64,000 bases of DNA from Hymenobacter metallilatus (GTDB lineage: Bacteria; Bacteroidota; Bacteroidia; Cytophagales; Hymenobacteraceae). Position 1 is the stretch's first letter. Every line of letters starts with the position of its first letter. The stretch is from the NCBI RefSeq assembly GCF_003944705.1, contig NZ_RWIS01000003.1, positions 372,001-436,000 on the forward strand, read 5' to 3'. This document shows positions 28,415 through 38,147 of the stretch, piece after piece. Made by a program: the position numbers and the translations under genes. The notes under the pieces were generated by a model, which was not told the origin of the DNA, ran no database searches, and saw nothing but the letters and a program-made list of their open reading frames with translations.

Positions 28415-28607
28415 AATGTTAAGTCTGAATATAGAGGCAACGGTTCAGGAGCGGCCTGCATCTATTGCTGCATCCTGCCCATTAGGGACACACGTATCCG
28501 CCACTTCCCGTACCGACGCCCTTGCCCGTGTTACCGCCCCGGCCGTCGGGTTTCTCACCCATCTACCACCGCTCTGCTTGTTCTACTTTTTCTCCCGTCG
28601 TTACGTC

Positions 28608-31211
28608 GTGAACTGTTCTCGTGTGCTGCTACTGCTGGCTTGCTGGCTGGGTGCCCTTGGGGCCGCCCGGGCCCAAACCGCCCCCGAAACTCCCGCCAAT
28701 GCGGCGGTGCCGGCCCTCAAGCGCCAGCTGCAGGCAGTGCGCATCACAGAAACCATTAAGCTCGACGGCGACCTGAACGAAGCCGTGTGGCAGCAGGCCA
28801 CGCCGGCTACCGATTTTATCCAGAACCGACCCAACCCCGGCCCTCACGAACGGCACAAAACGGAGGTACGGGTGCTCTACGATGATGCCAACCTGTACAT
28901 CGGCGCCATTATGCACGATGTGTCCCTGGATTCGATTCCGCGGGAGCTGTCGGGGCGCGACGACTTTGGCAACACCGACTTCTTCGGCATCTTCCTGGAT
29001 ACTTATCACGACAAGATTAACGGCTATGGCTTTTTTGTAACCACTGGCGGCGTGCAGGGTGATGCCCGCTACTCCCCGGCCGGGGGCGAAGATTTCAACT
29101 GGAACGCCGTGTGGGACTCCCGCACCGCCCTGCGCGGTACCGATTGGGTAGCCGAAATGCGAATTCCGTATTCGGCCATCCGCTTCAGCAAAGCGCCGGA
29201 GCAGCTCTGGGGCATCAACTTCATGCGGCAGCGCAAGCGCGACAACCAGGGTTTTTTCTGGAATGAGGTGCGGCCGGCCGTGGATGGGTTCGTGAACCAG
29301 TGGGGCGAGCTGCTGGGGGTGAAAAACGTGCAGCCCCCGCTGCGCCTTTCCCTCACGCCCTACATTTCAGCCTACGCCAACCACTACCCCTACAACGTGC
29401 AGGGCACGCGCAACACCAGCACCAGCTTCAACGGCGGCGCCGACGTGAAATGGGGCATCAATGAGAGCTTCACCCTGGATGCTACCCTGGTGCCCGACTT
29501 CGGGCAGGTGCAGAGCGACAACCAGGTGCTCAACCTCTCGCCCTTTGAAGTGCAGTACAACGAAAACCGCCAGTTCTTCACGGAGGGAACCGAGCTGTTC
29601 AACAAAGGCAACTTGTTTTACTCCCGCCGGGTAGGGGCCCAGCCCATTGGTTTCTATAACGTAGAGAGTCAGCTGCGGGCCGGCGAACTGGGCCCCGATG
29701 GCAAGCGCCGGCCGGGCGAGGCCGTCGTGAGCAACCCCGGCGTCACGCGCCTGCTCAATGCCACCAAAGTATCGGGGCGCACCAAAAACGGCCTGGGCGT
29801 GGGCGTTTTCAATGCTCTCAGCAATGATGTGTACGCCACCGTGCGCGACTCGGTGGACGGGCGGGAGCGGAGTGTGCTGACCCAGCCCTTCAGCAACTAC
29901 AACATTGTGGTGCTCGACCAGAGCCTGAAAAACAACAGCTACGTCTCGCTCATCAACACCAACGTTACGCGCTGGGGCAGCACCTACGATGCCAACGTGA
30001 CGGGCGGCCTGTTTCGCTTCGCCAACAAGAAGAACTCCTACGCCGTGGATGGGCGCGTGGTGTACTCGCGGCGGCGGGGCACGGTGTTCGGCTCCGAGGA
30101 GGCCATTGACGACCAGAACGGCTACAAGTACCGGGTGGGCGTGAGCAAAATCAGCGGCAACTTTACCTGGAGCCTGAGCCAGGGCATCGAGTCGGACACG
30201 TACAACCCCAACGACCTGGGCATTCTGTTCGGCAACAACAACATCAATCAGAACATCAACTTCAACTACAACAAGTACAAGCCCTTCTGGAAGGTCAATA
30301 ACTTCTACTCCTACTGGGGCGTCGACCATACCCTGCTCTACAAGCCCACACGCTACCAGGGCCTGAATTTCTACGGGGGCTTCAATACCACCTTCACCAA
30401 GCGCTTTCTGACCACGGGCCTGAATTTCGACGCCAACCCCGTGACGCACGACTACTTTGAGCCGCGGCAGTACCCGCTGGGCGACTACTACGTGCGGGTG
30501 CCGGTGAATGCCAACGTGGGCGGCTTTGCCTCTTCCGATTACCGCAAAAAGCTGGCTCTGGACGTGAACGGGGGCATCCGGTGGTACCAGCAGGATAACC
30601 GGTTTGCCCGGCCCCGCCGCATGGGCTACGGCTGGGGCTTCTCGCCCCGCTACCGCGTGAGCAACCAGCTTAACTTCCGCTATAGCCTCGACTGGAACCT
30701 GCGCCAGAACCAGGTGGGCTACGTGAATGGGGGGCTGGATGGCAGCCAGCCGGAGGATGCCCGCTTCCGCGCCGACCACCCCAACGACGTGCTGCTGGGC
30801 GTGCGGCGCGTGCTCACGGTTACCAATACCGTATCGGGTGGGTACACCTTCAACAACCGCATGTCGCTCACGGTGCGGGTGCGCCACTACACCAGCACCG
30901 TGAATTACCACGACTTCGCGCGGTTGAGCAAGGGAGGCGAGGAATTTCCCGTGGACTACCGCCGCAACCGGGACAACACGTTCAATGCCTTCAACGTGGA
31001 TGCCGTGTACTCGTGGTGGTTTGCGCCCGGCTCGCAGGTGAGCATCGTATGGAAAAACGCCAGCTCCTCTTTCCTGGAGGCCAACCAGGCCACCCCGCTC
31101 TACTTCGACAACCTGAGCAACACCATCAACACGCCCCACAACAACAACCTGAGCATCAAAATCCTGTACTACCTGGATTACCTGATGTTGAAGCGGCGCA
31201 CGAAAGTGTAG
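28608..31211 (+). CDS. DUF5916-like protein (CBM9-like N-terminus plus outer-membrane barrel); start uncertain
   Basis: ITETIKLDGDLNEAVWQQATPATDFIQNRPNPG...VRVLYDDANLYIGAIMHD; barrel-like C-terminus. Confidence 0.85.
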   Translation: MNCSRVLLLLACWLGALGAARAQTAPETPANAAVPALKRQLQAVRITETIKLDGDLNEAVWQQATPATDFIQNRPNPGPHERHKTEVRVLYDDANLYIGAIMHDVSLDSIPRELSGRDDFGNTDFFGIFLDTYHDKINGYGFFVTTGGVQGDARYSPAGGEDFNWNAVWDSRTALRGTDWVAEMRIPYSAIRFSKAPEQLWGINFMRQRKRDNQGFFWNEVRPAVDGFVNQWGELLGVKNVQPPLRLSLTPYISAYANHYPYNVQGTRNTSTSFNGGADVKWGINESFTLDATLVPDFGQVQSDNQVLNLSPFEVQYNENRQFFTEGTELFNKGNLFYSRRVGAQPIGFYNVESQLRAGELGPDGKRRPGEAVVSNPGVTRLLNATKVSGRTKNGLGVGVFNALSNDVYATVRDSVDGRERSVLTQPFSNYNIVVLDQSLKNNSYVSLINTNVTRWGSTYDANVTGGLFRFANKKNSYAVDGRVVYSRRRGTVFGSEEAIDDQNGYKYRVGVSKISGNFTWSLSQGIESDTYNPNDLGILFGNNNINQNINFNYNKYKPFWKVNNFYSYWGVDHTLLYKPTRYQGLNFYGGFNTTFTKRFLTTGLNFDANPVTHDYFEPRQYPLGDYYVRVPVNANVGGFASSDYRKKLALDVNGGIRWYQQDNRFARPRRMGYGWGFSPRYRVSNQLNFRYSLDWNLRQNQVGYVNGGLDGSQPEDARFRADHPNDVLLGVRRVLTVTNTVSGGYTFNNRMSLTVRVRHYTSTVNYHDFARLSKGGEEFPVDYRRNRDNTFNAFNVDAVYSWWFAPGSQVSIVWKNASSSFLEANQATPLYFDNLSNTINTPHNNNLSIKILYYLDYLMLKRRTKV

Positions 31212-31562
31212 CCGACGGGTGCCGCGGCCCGAACCAGCAGTTCCCCTGATTTCCGGTATTCCTTTCCGGTGCGTCGTTCCGACGGGCCTGGGTTTCTGTT
31301 GCCTTGTCTGCCCGCCCCGTAGCGTATCCGCCGATGAAGAAATGTATTCTGCTTTTGCTGTCCTGGCGGTGGCTGGCAGCCGAAACGCAGCAGTTGACCC
31401 AGGCAATCCGCTCAGGTATTGCAATTCCCTGGGCAGGTAGTACGTGCTTTTCTGCCCGAACTGTCGGCATTCGGGGCCGGGTGGTCGATTAGAATTGGGC
31501 TGGTAAGAGGTAGTGGGCAACTTCGGGTAAGAAATCAGATAACCTTTCATCCGGATTGCCTT

Positions 31563-32285
31563 ATGGAACGCAAGAATTTCCTGAAAACCCTGTTTTTGGG
31601 CGCTGTTTCGGCGCCGGCCGTGCTGGCCGCCTGTAGCAAGGACGAGGCCGACACCGTGACGCCCACCAGCAGCGGCACCACCACCGGCGGTACTACCTCG
31701 GGCAGCTGCACCGTGGCTCCTACCGAAACCGAGGGACCTTTTCCCACCAAAGTGCCGTCGTCGTACGTCCGCTCCGACATTACCGACGACCGGACGGGCT
31801 ACAAGCTGACGGCCACTCTCACCATTACCAACAGCAACAACAGCTGCGCCGCCCTGGCCGGGGCGCTGGTAGATATCTGGCACTGCGACGCCGAGGGCAA
31901 TTACTCCGAGTACGGCGGCACGGGTATGCAGAGCACCAACTACCAGAGCGTACACTTCCTGCGCGGCCGGCAAACCACCAACGCCAGCGGGCAGGTAACG
32001 TTTACCAGCATCTTCCCCGGCTGGTACTCCGGGCGCGCCACCCACATTCACGTGCACGTGTACTCGGCTACCGGCACTTCCCTCAAAGTCACCCAGATTG
32101 CCTTTCCTGAGGGCACTGGTACGGCCGTGGCCGCCGTAAACGGCTACGCCAAGGGCCTGAGCGGCTACACCTCCAACGCCCAGGACAACGTGTTCAGCGA
32201 CGGAGTGGCCCAGGAGCTGGCCACCGTAACGGGCAGCACCACGGCGGGCTTTCAGCTGAACATCACGTTTGCGGTGCCTGCCTAA
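31563..32285 (+). CDS. intradiol ring-cleavage dioxygenase-like lipoprotein
   Basis: Lipobox-like VLAACSKDE; TEGPFP, VDIWHCDAEGNYSEYGG, FTSIFPGWYSGRATHIHVHVY. Confidence 0.88.
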   Translation: MERKNFLKTLFLGAVSAPAVLAACSKDEADTVTPTSSGTTTGGTTSGSCTVAPTETEGPFPTKVPSSYVRSDITDDRTGYKLTATLTITNSNNSCAALAGALVDIWHCDAEGNYSEYGGTGMQSTNYQSVHFLRGRQTTNASGQVTFTSIFPGWYSGRATHIHVHVYSATGTSLKVTQIAFPEGTGTAVAAVNGYAKGLSGYTSNAQDNVFSDGVAQELATVTGSTTAGFQLNITFAVPA

Positions 32286-32351
32286 CCAGCTTATCGGGCT
32301 TGTTCGTATCCGGGAGCCGCGCCGGGTAGTACGTTCCGGCGCAGTTTCGCG

Positions 32352-32906
32352 GTGCGGCGGCAGTTCAACTTCTTCTACTGTTTATGGGCTATGACTGAGC
32401 GGGTTATTACGCTGTGCTACCGGAAAATTATCGACGCCGCCGCCACCCGGCCCTGGGACAAGCTGGTGCTGGAGGATACGTACAACGAGCTGCGGATACA
32501 GGCGCAGCTCTACAACCCGGAGCGGCGGTTTCGGACCTACGCCGAGCTGGTGCACCACGTACCCGGGGCCAGCCAACTGTCGTTTCTGGTGAGTGGGGTG
32601 GCCCGGGGCTACCTGCCCCAGTTGGGCGGCCTGGTGCCCGATGTGGTAGACAACCTGGGCCGGCGCTTTCTCCGGTTCAGCCGGTTTCAGTTTGAAATCA
32701 TCAACTCCGACCTGCTCGATAAGAGCCGCCACCAGGTAACCATCAACTTTTTCTCCGACCCGCTCACCTGGCACGCCACCATCGAGAACCTGCTACTGGT
32801 GTCGGCGGCGGCAGCCGACCCCGAAAACAGAGAGATACTGACGCACCTGGTGCCGCTACAGCCCTTTCTAGGCATCTATTCCATCCAAACCCCGGCTGCT
32901 GTATGA
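32352..32906 (+). CDS. hypothetical protein
   Basis: ORF overlapping next start by 4 nt; likely start at MTERVITLC. Confidence 0.65.
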   Translation: MRRQFNFFYCLWAMTERVITLCYRKIIDAAATRPWDKLVLEDTYNELRIQAQLYNPERRFRTYAELVHHVPGASQLSFLVSGVARGYLPQLGGLVPDVVDNLGRRFLRFSRFQFEIINSDLLDKSRHQVTINFFSDPLTWHATIENLLLVSAAAADPENREILTHLVPLQPFLGIYSIQTPAAV

Positions 32907-33595
32907 CGCTGCAAATTCCCGGCCGCCTGTACCTGGCCGACCAGCACGGTACGCTCACCACGCCGCAGTCGAGCCGCCGCAGCGTGTTTTCCTTCGGCCC
33001 CTACCAGGATGCCCAGCGCCCGGCTGCCGGCCGGCTGCTGGCCCTCAACGAGGAAACCCTGGCTGGGGGCCACCAGCTGGTGCTGCCCGCCAGCCAGGCC
33101 GCGCACTGCCTGGTGCTGCCCCTGACGGGAGCGGTGGGCTGCGGCGACGCGCTCAGTCAGGAGCTGGTGCAGGTGGAAGCGGTGTGGGCGGGGCTGGTGT
33201 CGGCGGGTCACCAGCTGGTGCTCAGCAATCCATATGCTGAGGAGGCTGTGAGCTTTTTGCATATCTGGCTGGCTCTTGATGCCTCCTTGGCCGCGCAGCC
33301 CCAGGCCACAACAGTTGCCTACACCTTTCAGCAGGTAGAAAGCGGCCTAGCCGAGCTGGTCAGCACGCCGGACCTCAGGCTCAGCCTGGGCCGCTTCGGG
33401 GGCCGGCAGGAGGATGTGTACCGCCTGCACGATACGGAGGCCCTTTTTTTTGCCTACGTGCTGGCCGGGGCTTTTGAGGTGGAAGGCCGCCTCCTGCATC
33501 CCAACGACGGCCTGGCGTTGTGGCAGGTGCAGCAGGTGGAGCTGGAAGCCCTTAGCAACAATGCTTTGGTGCTGGTACTGGAAGTAAGCCAGTAG
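32903..33595 (+). CDS. pirin-like / cupin-fold protein
   Basis: Pattern resembles pirin-type bicupin, no strict motif checked. Confidence 0.5.
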   Translation: MTLQIPGRLYLADQHGTLTTPQSSRRSVFSFGPYQDAQRPAAGRLLALNEETLAGGHQLVLPASQAAHCLVLPLTGAVGCGDALSQELVQVEAVWAGLVSAGHQLVLSNPYAEEAVSFLHIWLALDASLAAQPQATTVAYTFQQVESGLAELVSTPDLRLSLGRFGGRQEDVYRLHDTEALFFAYVLAGAFEVEGRLLHPNDGLALWQVQQVELEALSNNALVLVLEVSQ

Positions 33596-33678
33596 CGCGC
33601 AGCTCCGCTTCGCGCACGAGCCGCAGGCGAGTTCCGGCGCGTAAGGGTAGCGCGGCAACGTAGCAGCGCACCACTCCG

Positions 33679-34656
33679 CTACAGCCCCAGTAGCTCCTCC
33701 GCCGCTCCAAACGCCGACTTGGTACCATGCATTACCTGCTGGCGCAGCTCCGGCAGGCGGTTGGCCACGGCCGGTCGGGCGTAGAAACGGGCTTCCAGCG
33801 TTTCCCGAATGGTTTCCTCCAGCCAGTGCAGGTGCTGCTCCTGGCGGCGGCGCTGGAAGTAGCCGCTGGCCTTGGTGTGCTGCACGTACTGCTCTATCAG
33901 CTGCCACACCTCCGCTACCCCGGCCCCGGTAAGCGCCGAGCTGGTGGTTACCACCGGGCTCCACTGCGAGGCGGCCAGCGGAAACAGGTGCAGGGCGTTC
34001 TGGTACTCGGCCCGGGCGCGGCGGGCGGCCTGTTCGTTGCCGGCATCGGCTTTGGTGATGGTTACGGCATCGGCCATTTCCATAATACCCTTCTTGATGC
34101 CCTGTAGCTCGTCGCCGGCCCCGGCCAGCATCAGCAGCAGGAAGAAATCTACCATGCCGTGCACGGCAGTTTCACTCTGGCCCACGCCTACGGTTTCCAC
34201 GAAAATAACAGTGTGGCCCGCCGCTTCGCAGAGCACCAGAGCCTCGCGGGTGCTGCGTGTAACACCGCCCAGGCTGCGGCCGGCGGGTGAGGGTCGGATG
34301 AAAGCCTGCGGGTGGGCTGCCAGTTCGTTCATGCGGGTTTTGTCGCCGAGGATGCTGCCCCCACTGCGCTGGCTGCTGGGGTCCACGGCCAGCACGGCCA
34401 GGCGCTGGCCCTGCTCGCGCACCAAGTGCAGGCCCAGGGCCTCAATAAACGTGCTTTTGCCCACGCCCGGCACGCCCGTAATGCCTACCCGCACCGAGCG
34501 GCCGGCCTGGGGCAGCACCGCATCCAGCACCTGCCGGGCCAGCTCCTGGTCGGTGGGCAGGGTGCTTTCCACCAGGGTAATGGCCCGGCTGAGCATGACG
34601 CGGTTGCCGGCCAGTACGCCGTCGATATACTCAGCAGGAGAAAAGCGTTTGGGCAC
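33679..34656 (-). CDS. meaB: methylmalonyl-CoA mutase-associated GTPase MeaB
   Basis: GITGVPGVGKSTFIEALG, VLAVDPSSQRSGGSILGDKTRM, FVETVGVGQSE. Confidence 0.96.
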   Translation of the reverse strand: MPKRFSPAEYIDGVLAGNRVMLSRAITLVESTLPTDQELARQVLDAVLPQAGRSVRVGITGVPGVGKSTFIEALGLHLVREQGQRLAVLAVDPSSQRSGGSILGDKTRMNELAAHPQAFIRPSPAGRSLGGVTRSTREALVLCEAAGHTVIFVETVGVGQSETAVHGMVDFFLLLMLAGAGDELQGIKKGIMEMADAVTITKADAGNEQAARRARAEYQNALHLFPLAASQWSPVVTTSSALTGAGVAEVWQLIEQYVQHTKASGYFQRRRQEQHLHWLEETIRETLEARFYARPAVANRLPELRQQVMHGTKSAFGAAEELLGL

Positions 34657-34668
34657 GGGTGAAAAAGA

Positions 34669-34780
34669 AATGTGGCGTAAGCTTTAGCTTGCGCCCTGCG
34701 CTGATGAAAACCTGTATTTTCAGCAGTTGGCGGCCGCCCGGCCGCCACTTAACAGCGCAAGCTAAAGCTTACGCCACATT
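34669..34780. repeat. inverted repeat, 26-bp perfect arms, ending 6 nt before the ATG at 34787
   Basis: aatgtggcgtaagctttagcttgcgc / gcgcaagctaaagcttacgccacatt. Confidence 0.9.
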
Positions 34781-34786
34781 TTCGCT

Positions 34787-36184
34787 ATGAATCTACTCCG
34801 ACTGACTTCTGCGCTGGCCTTATTGCTGGCGCTGCCCACCGCTGTGCGTGCCCAGAACGAGCTGAGCAACTTTACTGCCACGGGCCGGGGCGGCGTGGCC
34901 ACCACCTTCGCCTCCGACTATCAGGCTATTGGCATCAACCCCGCCAATTTGGGCCGGGTAGGCGGGGCCACCGTGGCCTTTACCATCGGTGAAGTGGGGG
35001 CCGGCGCTGCTTCTCAGTCGCTCACGCGGCAGCAGCTGCGCAAGTTCATCACCGATACCAACCAGCCCCTCACAGCCCCCGAAAAGCAGGCGCTGGCGGT
35101 GGCCTTCAACTCCGGTAACGCGCTCAACCTGAACGCCGACGCCACCACGCTGGCGCTGGCTGTGCAGCTGCCGGTAGTTGGGGGTATTGCCATCAGTAAC
35201 CGGGTGCGCACGGCCGGGCACGTGGGCCTGAACAAAAACGCCGCTGATATTCTGTTTCTGGGCAAAGATGCGCCCATTTATACCAGCACGGCGGCCGGCA
35301 ACGTGCCGCTGGTAACGGAAGCCCTGGCTGGTACTGAAATGCAGTTTTCGGTACTGAATGAGTTCAACCTGGCCTGGGGTACCCGCCTGCTCGATTTACC
35401 CCTGTTCCAGCTGTCGGCCGGGGCGGGCTACCGCCACATTCAGGGCATTGGCATTGTGGATGTGCGCGTGCAGCCCGGCAACCTGCAAGCTTACAGCTCC
35501 ATGTCGCCGGTGTTTGATATTGATTACGGCAGTCTGGCGGCTAACCCTAACTTCAACCTGCGCACCGGCTCCGGCCTGAACCCGGTGGGCAAGGGCCACG
35601 GCTTCGATTTCGGGGTGGCGGCAGAAGTGGGCAAAACTATGCGTCTGGGCCTGGCCGTTACTGATATTGGCCGGATGACCTGGACCGGCAACCTGCTCAC
35701 GGCCAACGACCAAAAGCTGAAGCGGCTGAAATCGAGCGGGGTGGGTAGCTACAACTTCATCAAAGAGGCTGCCGAAATCTTCGCCTCCGGCTCCGACAGC
35801 CTGTTTCAGTATCAAACGGGCCAGGAGCGCCGCGCCGACCTGCCCACCAAGCTGCGGGCCGGGGCCGGGCTGCGCCTGAGTGAGTATGTTGAAGTAGGTC
35901 TGGATGTTACCGTCCCACTCAACGAGGTGGCCGGTAACATCACCTCTCCCTTTGTGGGAGCCGGCCTCGACTATAAACCGGTAAAATGGCTGCGCCTGAG
36001 CAGTGGCCTGACGGCCGGGGCGGGCTACGGCTTCAGTGTGCCGCTGGGTTTCACGCTGGCTACCAGTTTCTACGAAGCCGGCATCAGCACCCGCGACGTG
36101 GCGGGCCTGCTGACCTCTGAGCATCCCTACCTGTCGGTGGCAGGCGGCTTTCTGCGGTTTAAGCTGGGTGGGAAAAGTAATTAA
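34787..36184 (+). CDS. outer-membrane protein, DUF5723-like
   Basis: Signal peptide plus DYQAIGINPANLGR...barrel-like repeats. Confidence 0.7.
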   Translation: MNLLRLTSALALLLALPTAVRAQNELSNFTATGRGGVATTFASDYQAIGINPANLGRVGGATVAFTIGEVGAGAASQSLTRQQLRKFITDTNQPLTAPEKQALAVAFNSGNALNLNADATTLALAVQLPVVGGIAISNRVRTAGHVGLNKNAADILFLGKDAPIYTSTAAGNVPLVTEALAGTEMQFSVLNEFNLAWGTRLLDLPLFQLSAGAGYRHIQGIGIVDVRVQPGNLQAYSSMSPVFDIDYGSLAANPNFNLRTGSGLNPVGKGHGFDFGVAAEVGKTMRLGLAVTDIGRMTWTGNLLTANDQKLKRLKSSGVGSYNFIKEAAEIFASGSDSLFQYQTGQERRADLPTKLRAGAGLRLSEYVEVGLDVTVPLNEVAGNITSPFVGAGLDYKPVKWLRLSSGLTAGAGYGFSVPLGFTLATSFYEAGISTRDVAGLLTSEHPYLSVAGGFLRFKLGGKSN

Positions 36185-36298
36185 CCGTGTCATTGCGCGG
36201 TGAGAAGGACGACGCACCCGCAGGACACTGGCTTGATGCGCCACATGCCTCGCAATGACGGTTCTTGCTTTCACCATTTCACCACTTCACCATTTCAC

Positions 36299-37399
36299 CT
36301 ACTTCCCTGGCTCCGTGATAAAATTGGGGAGGCCCAGCTTGCTGCGTCGGCCACCGAGCTTCAGGCCGTCGTCCAGGTACTTGGCGGCTTCGGAGTTGGG
36401 GTTCTGGATGACGCCTAGGAACTGGTTGTCTTCGCGGGCCACGTAGATGTTACCATCGGGGGCGCGCTGCAGGGAGCCCACCTTGCGGTTGGCCGATTTG
36501 CCGATGACGGTAGCCTTGCCCGTTTTCAGATCGAACTGGTATACCTGAGCCTGGCCGCCGCCCTCACCGTTGCTGGAGCCATACAGCTTGGTGCCATCCG
36601 GCGAAAATTCCACGCCGTAGGCTTCGGGGTAGGGGGCAAAGGCTTTCACATTCTTTACCTGCCCGGTGGTCCGGTCAAAGTCGAACAACTCATACTTGTT
36701 GGCCTCACGCCATAGGGCCACGGCCAGCTTGCGGCCATCGGGGGAGAACTTCATGGCCCCGATGGCGTTGCGGCCGGGGCCGGCGTGCATACTGCCCACG
36801 TTGCTCATGATGGGCTTACTCTGCACCCCGTCGGCGGTTACCAGGTAGCTCACAAAAGCGTTGGAGTTCCAGCGGTGGGCCACCACCCATACGTCGCGGC
36901 CGTTCTGGTGGCGCACGGCGGCCAGCTTCTCGGCCACCGGCGTAATGAGCAGGGCATTGGCACGGGGCACGTCGCCGAGGCCATTCTCGCGGGTCATGTC
37001 CACTACCGAGTAGCGCAGGCCGTTGGAGCCGCCCTGGGCGCCCACGGTAAATACGTAGAACACGTTGCCGCTGCCGGGGTCAGGTACGATGAGGGCGCTT
37101 TGGGTGCTGGAGTTAGAGCCCATCAGCTTGCGGCCGTTGGGCATTACCTGGTGCTGACGGTTGAATACAAACTCGCCATTGGTGTAAAACAGCAGCTGGC
37201 CCTGCTGATTGGTGGCCACGGCGGAGCCCTCATAGGTAGTCATTTTGCTGGTGAGCAGCGGCGTGGGCGTACCACCATCGGCCGGGAACTGCAGCCCGGC
37301 CTGCTGTCCAAATAGCCAGATGGATTGCTCGCGCTGAGCCAGAGCCGCACCTGGCAGCAGCAACGCCAGCAGTAACGGCAGGAAAGAGAATCGTTTCAT
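36299..37399 (-). CDS. secreted beta-propeller-like protein
   Basis: Signal peptide; MKFSPDGRKLAVALW, GVEFSPDGTKLYGSS repeats. Confidence 0.75.
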   Translation of the reverse strand: MKRFSFLPLLLALLLPGAALAQREQSIWLFGQQAGLQFPADGGTPTPLLTSKMTTYEGSAVATNQQGQLLFYTNGEFVFNRQHQVMPNGRKLMGSNSSTQSALIVPDPGSGNVFYVFTVGAQGGSNGLRYSVVDMTRENGLGDVPRANALLITPVAEKLAAVRHQNGRDVWVVAHRWNSNAFVSYLVTADGVQSKPIMSNVGSMHAGPGRNAIGAMKFSPDGRKLAVALWREANKYELFDFDRTTGQVKNVKAFAPYPEAYGVEFSPDGTKLYGSSNGEGGGQAQVYQFDLKTGKATVIGKSANRKVGSLQRAPDGNIYVAREDNQFLGVIQNPNSEAAKYLDDGLKLGGRRSKLGLPNFITEPGK

Positions 37400-37464
37400 G
37401 GAGCGAAAAAGGGTGTGCGGAGTGCTAACGTAATTTCATGCCAGAAAGTAGGTAGTGCAGCGAA

Positions 37465-37532
37465 GTGACAGGGTAGACCGTCCTGCTCTATCTGGCGTCC
37501 GCTTGTCGAAGCAGGACGGTCTACCCTGTCAC
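37465..37532. repeat. hairpin, 23-bp perfect arms, 22-nt loop
   Basis: gtgacagggtagaccgtcctgct / agcaggacggtctaccctgtcac. Confidence 0.92.
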
Positions 37533-37547
37533 CTCATCACCTCATCA

Positions 37548-38105
37548 TTACACCTCCCATTCGCCAGCCAGCAGCCGCGGAATCAGGGGCTGGATGATGC
37601 GGTAGCTGGCCCCCCACAGCTGGTAGCCGCCGGCCAGCCGGTAGAAGGGTACACGGCGCGGGCCCGGCCAGCCGGCCAGCTCCCATACCTCCTCCGCGTG
37701 GTTGGCCGCATCGGCCAGGTAGCGCAGCGGAATTTCCAGCACCTCATCAATTTCGGCGGTTTGCCACTGCCAGGTTTCTGGCCGGCGAATACGGCCCAGG
37801 AAGGGACTGATACGGAAACCGGAGGGCACCGGCACCGTGGGCAGCGCTGCCAGAATAGCCACGTTGGCCGGAGGCAGGTGTACCTCTTCAAATGCTTCAC
37901 GCAGTGCCGTGGCCTGTAGGTCTTCATCCTGAGGCTCATACTTACCGCCTGGAAAAGCCAGCTGGCCGCCATGCACGCCAAAGGCAGCCCGGCGTACCAG
38001 TACTACCTGCAACTCGCCGGCTGCATCCCGGAAAACGGGCACCAGTACGGCGGAATCACGCAGGTTTTTAGGAATCGGGAAATCATGAAGTGAAAGCTCG
38101 GGCAT
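37548..38105 (-). CDS. NUDIX hydrolase (CoA pyrophosphatase-like)
   Basis: LAFPGGKYEPQDEDLQATALREAFEEVHL Nudix box. Confidence 0.9.
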   Translation of the reverse strand: MPELSLHDFPIPKNLRDSAVLVPVFRDAAGELQVVLVRRAAFGVHGGQLAFPGGKYEPQDEDLQATALREAFEEVHLPPANVAILAALPTVPVPSGFRISPFLGRIRRPETWQWQTAEIDEVLEIPLRYLADAANHAEEVWELAGWPGPRRVPFYRLAGGYQLWGASYRIIQPLIPRLLAGEWEV

Positions 38106-38147
38106 AGGTGCAAAGTACGCAGCGCTCTGGTATAGCGTTCCGGTAAT

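Noticed and set aside
29367-32057. 896-aa minus-strand ORF
   Set aside because: Antisense to the well-supported DUF5916-like gene; His/Val/Gly-rich translation typical of antisense in GC-rich DNA.
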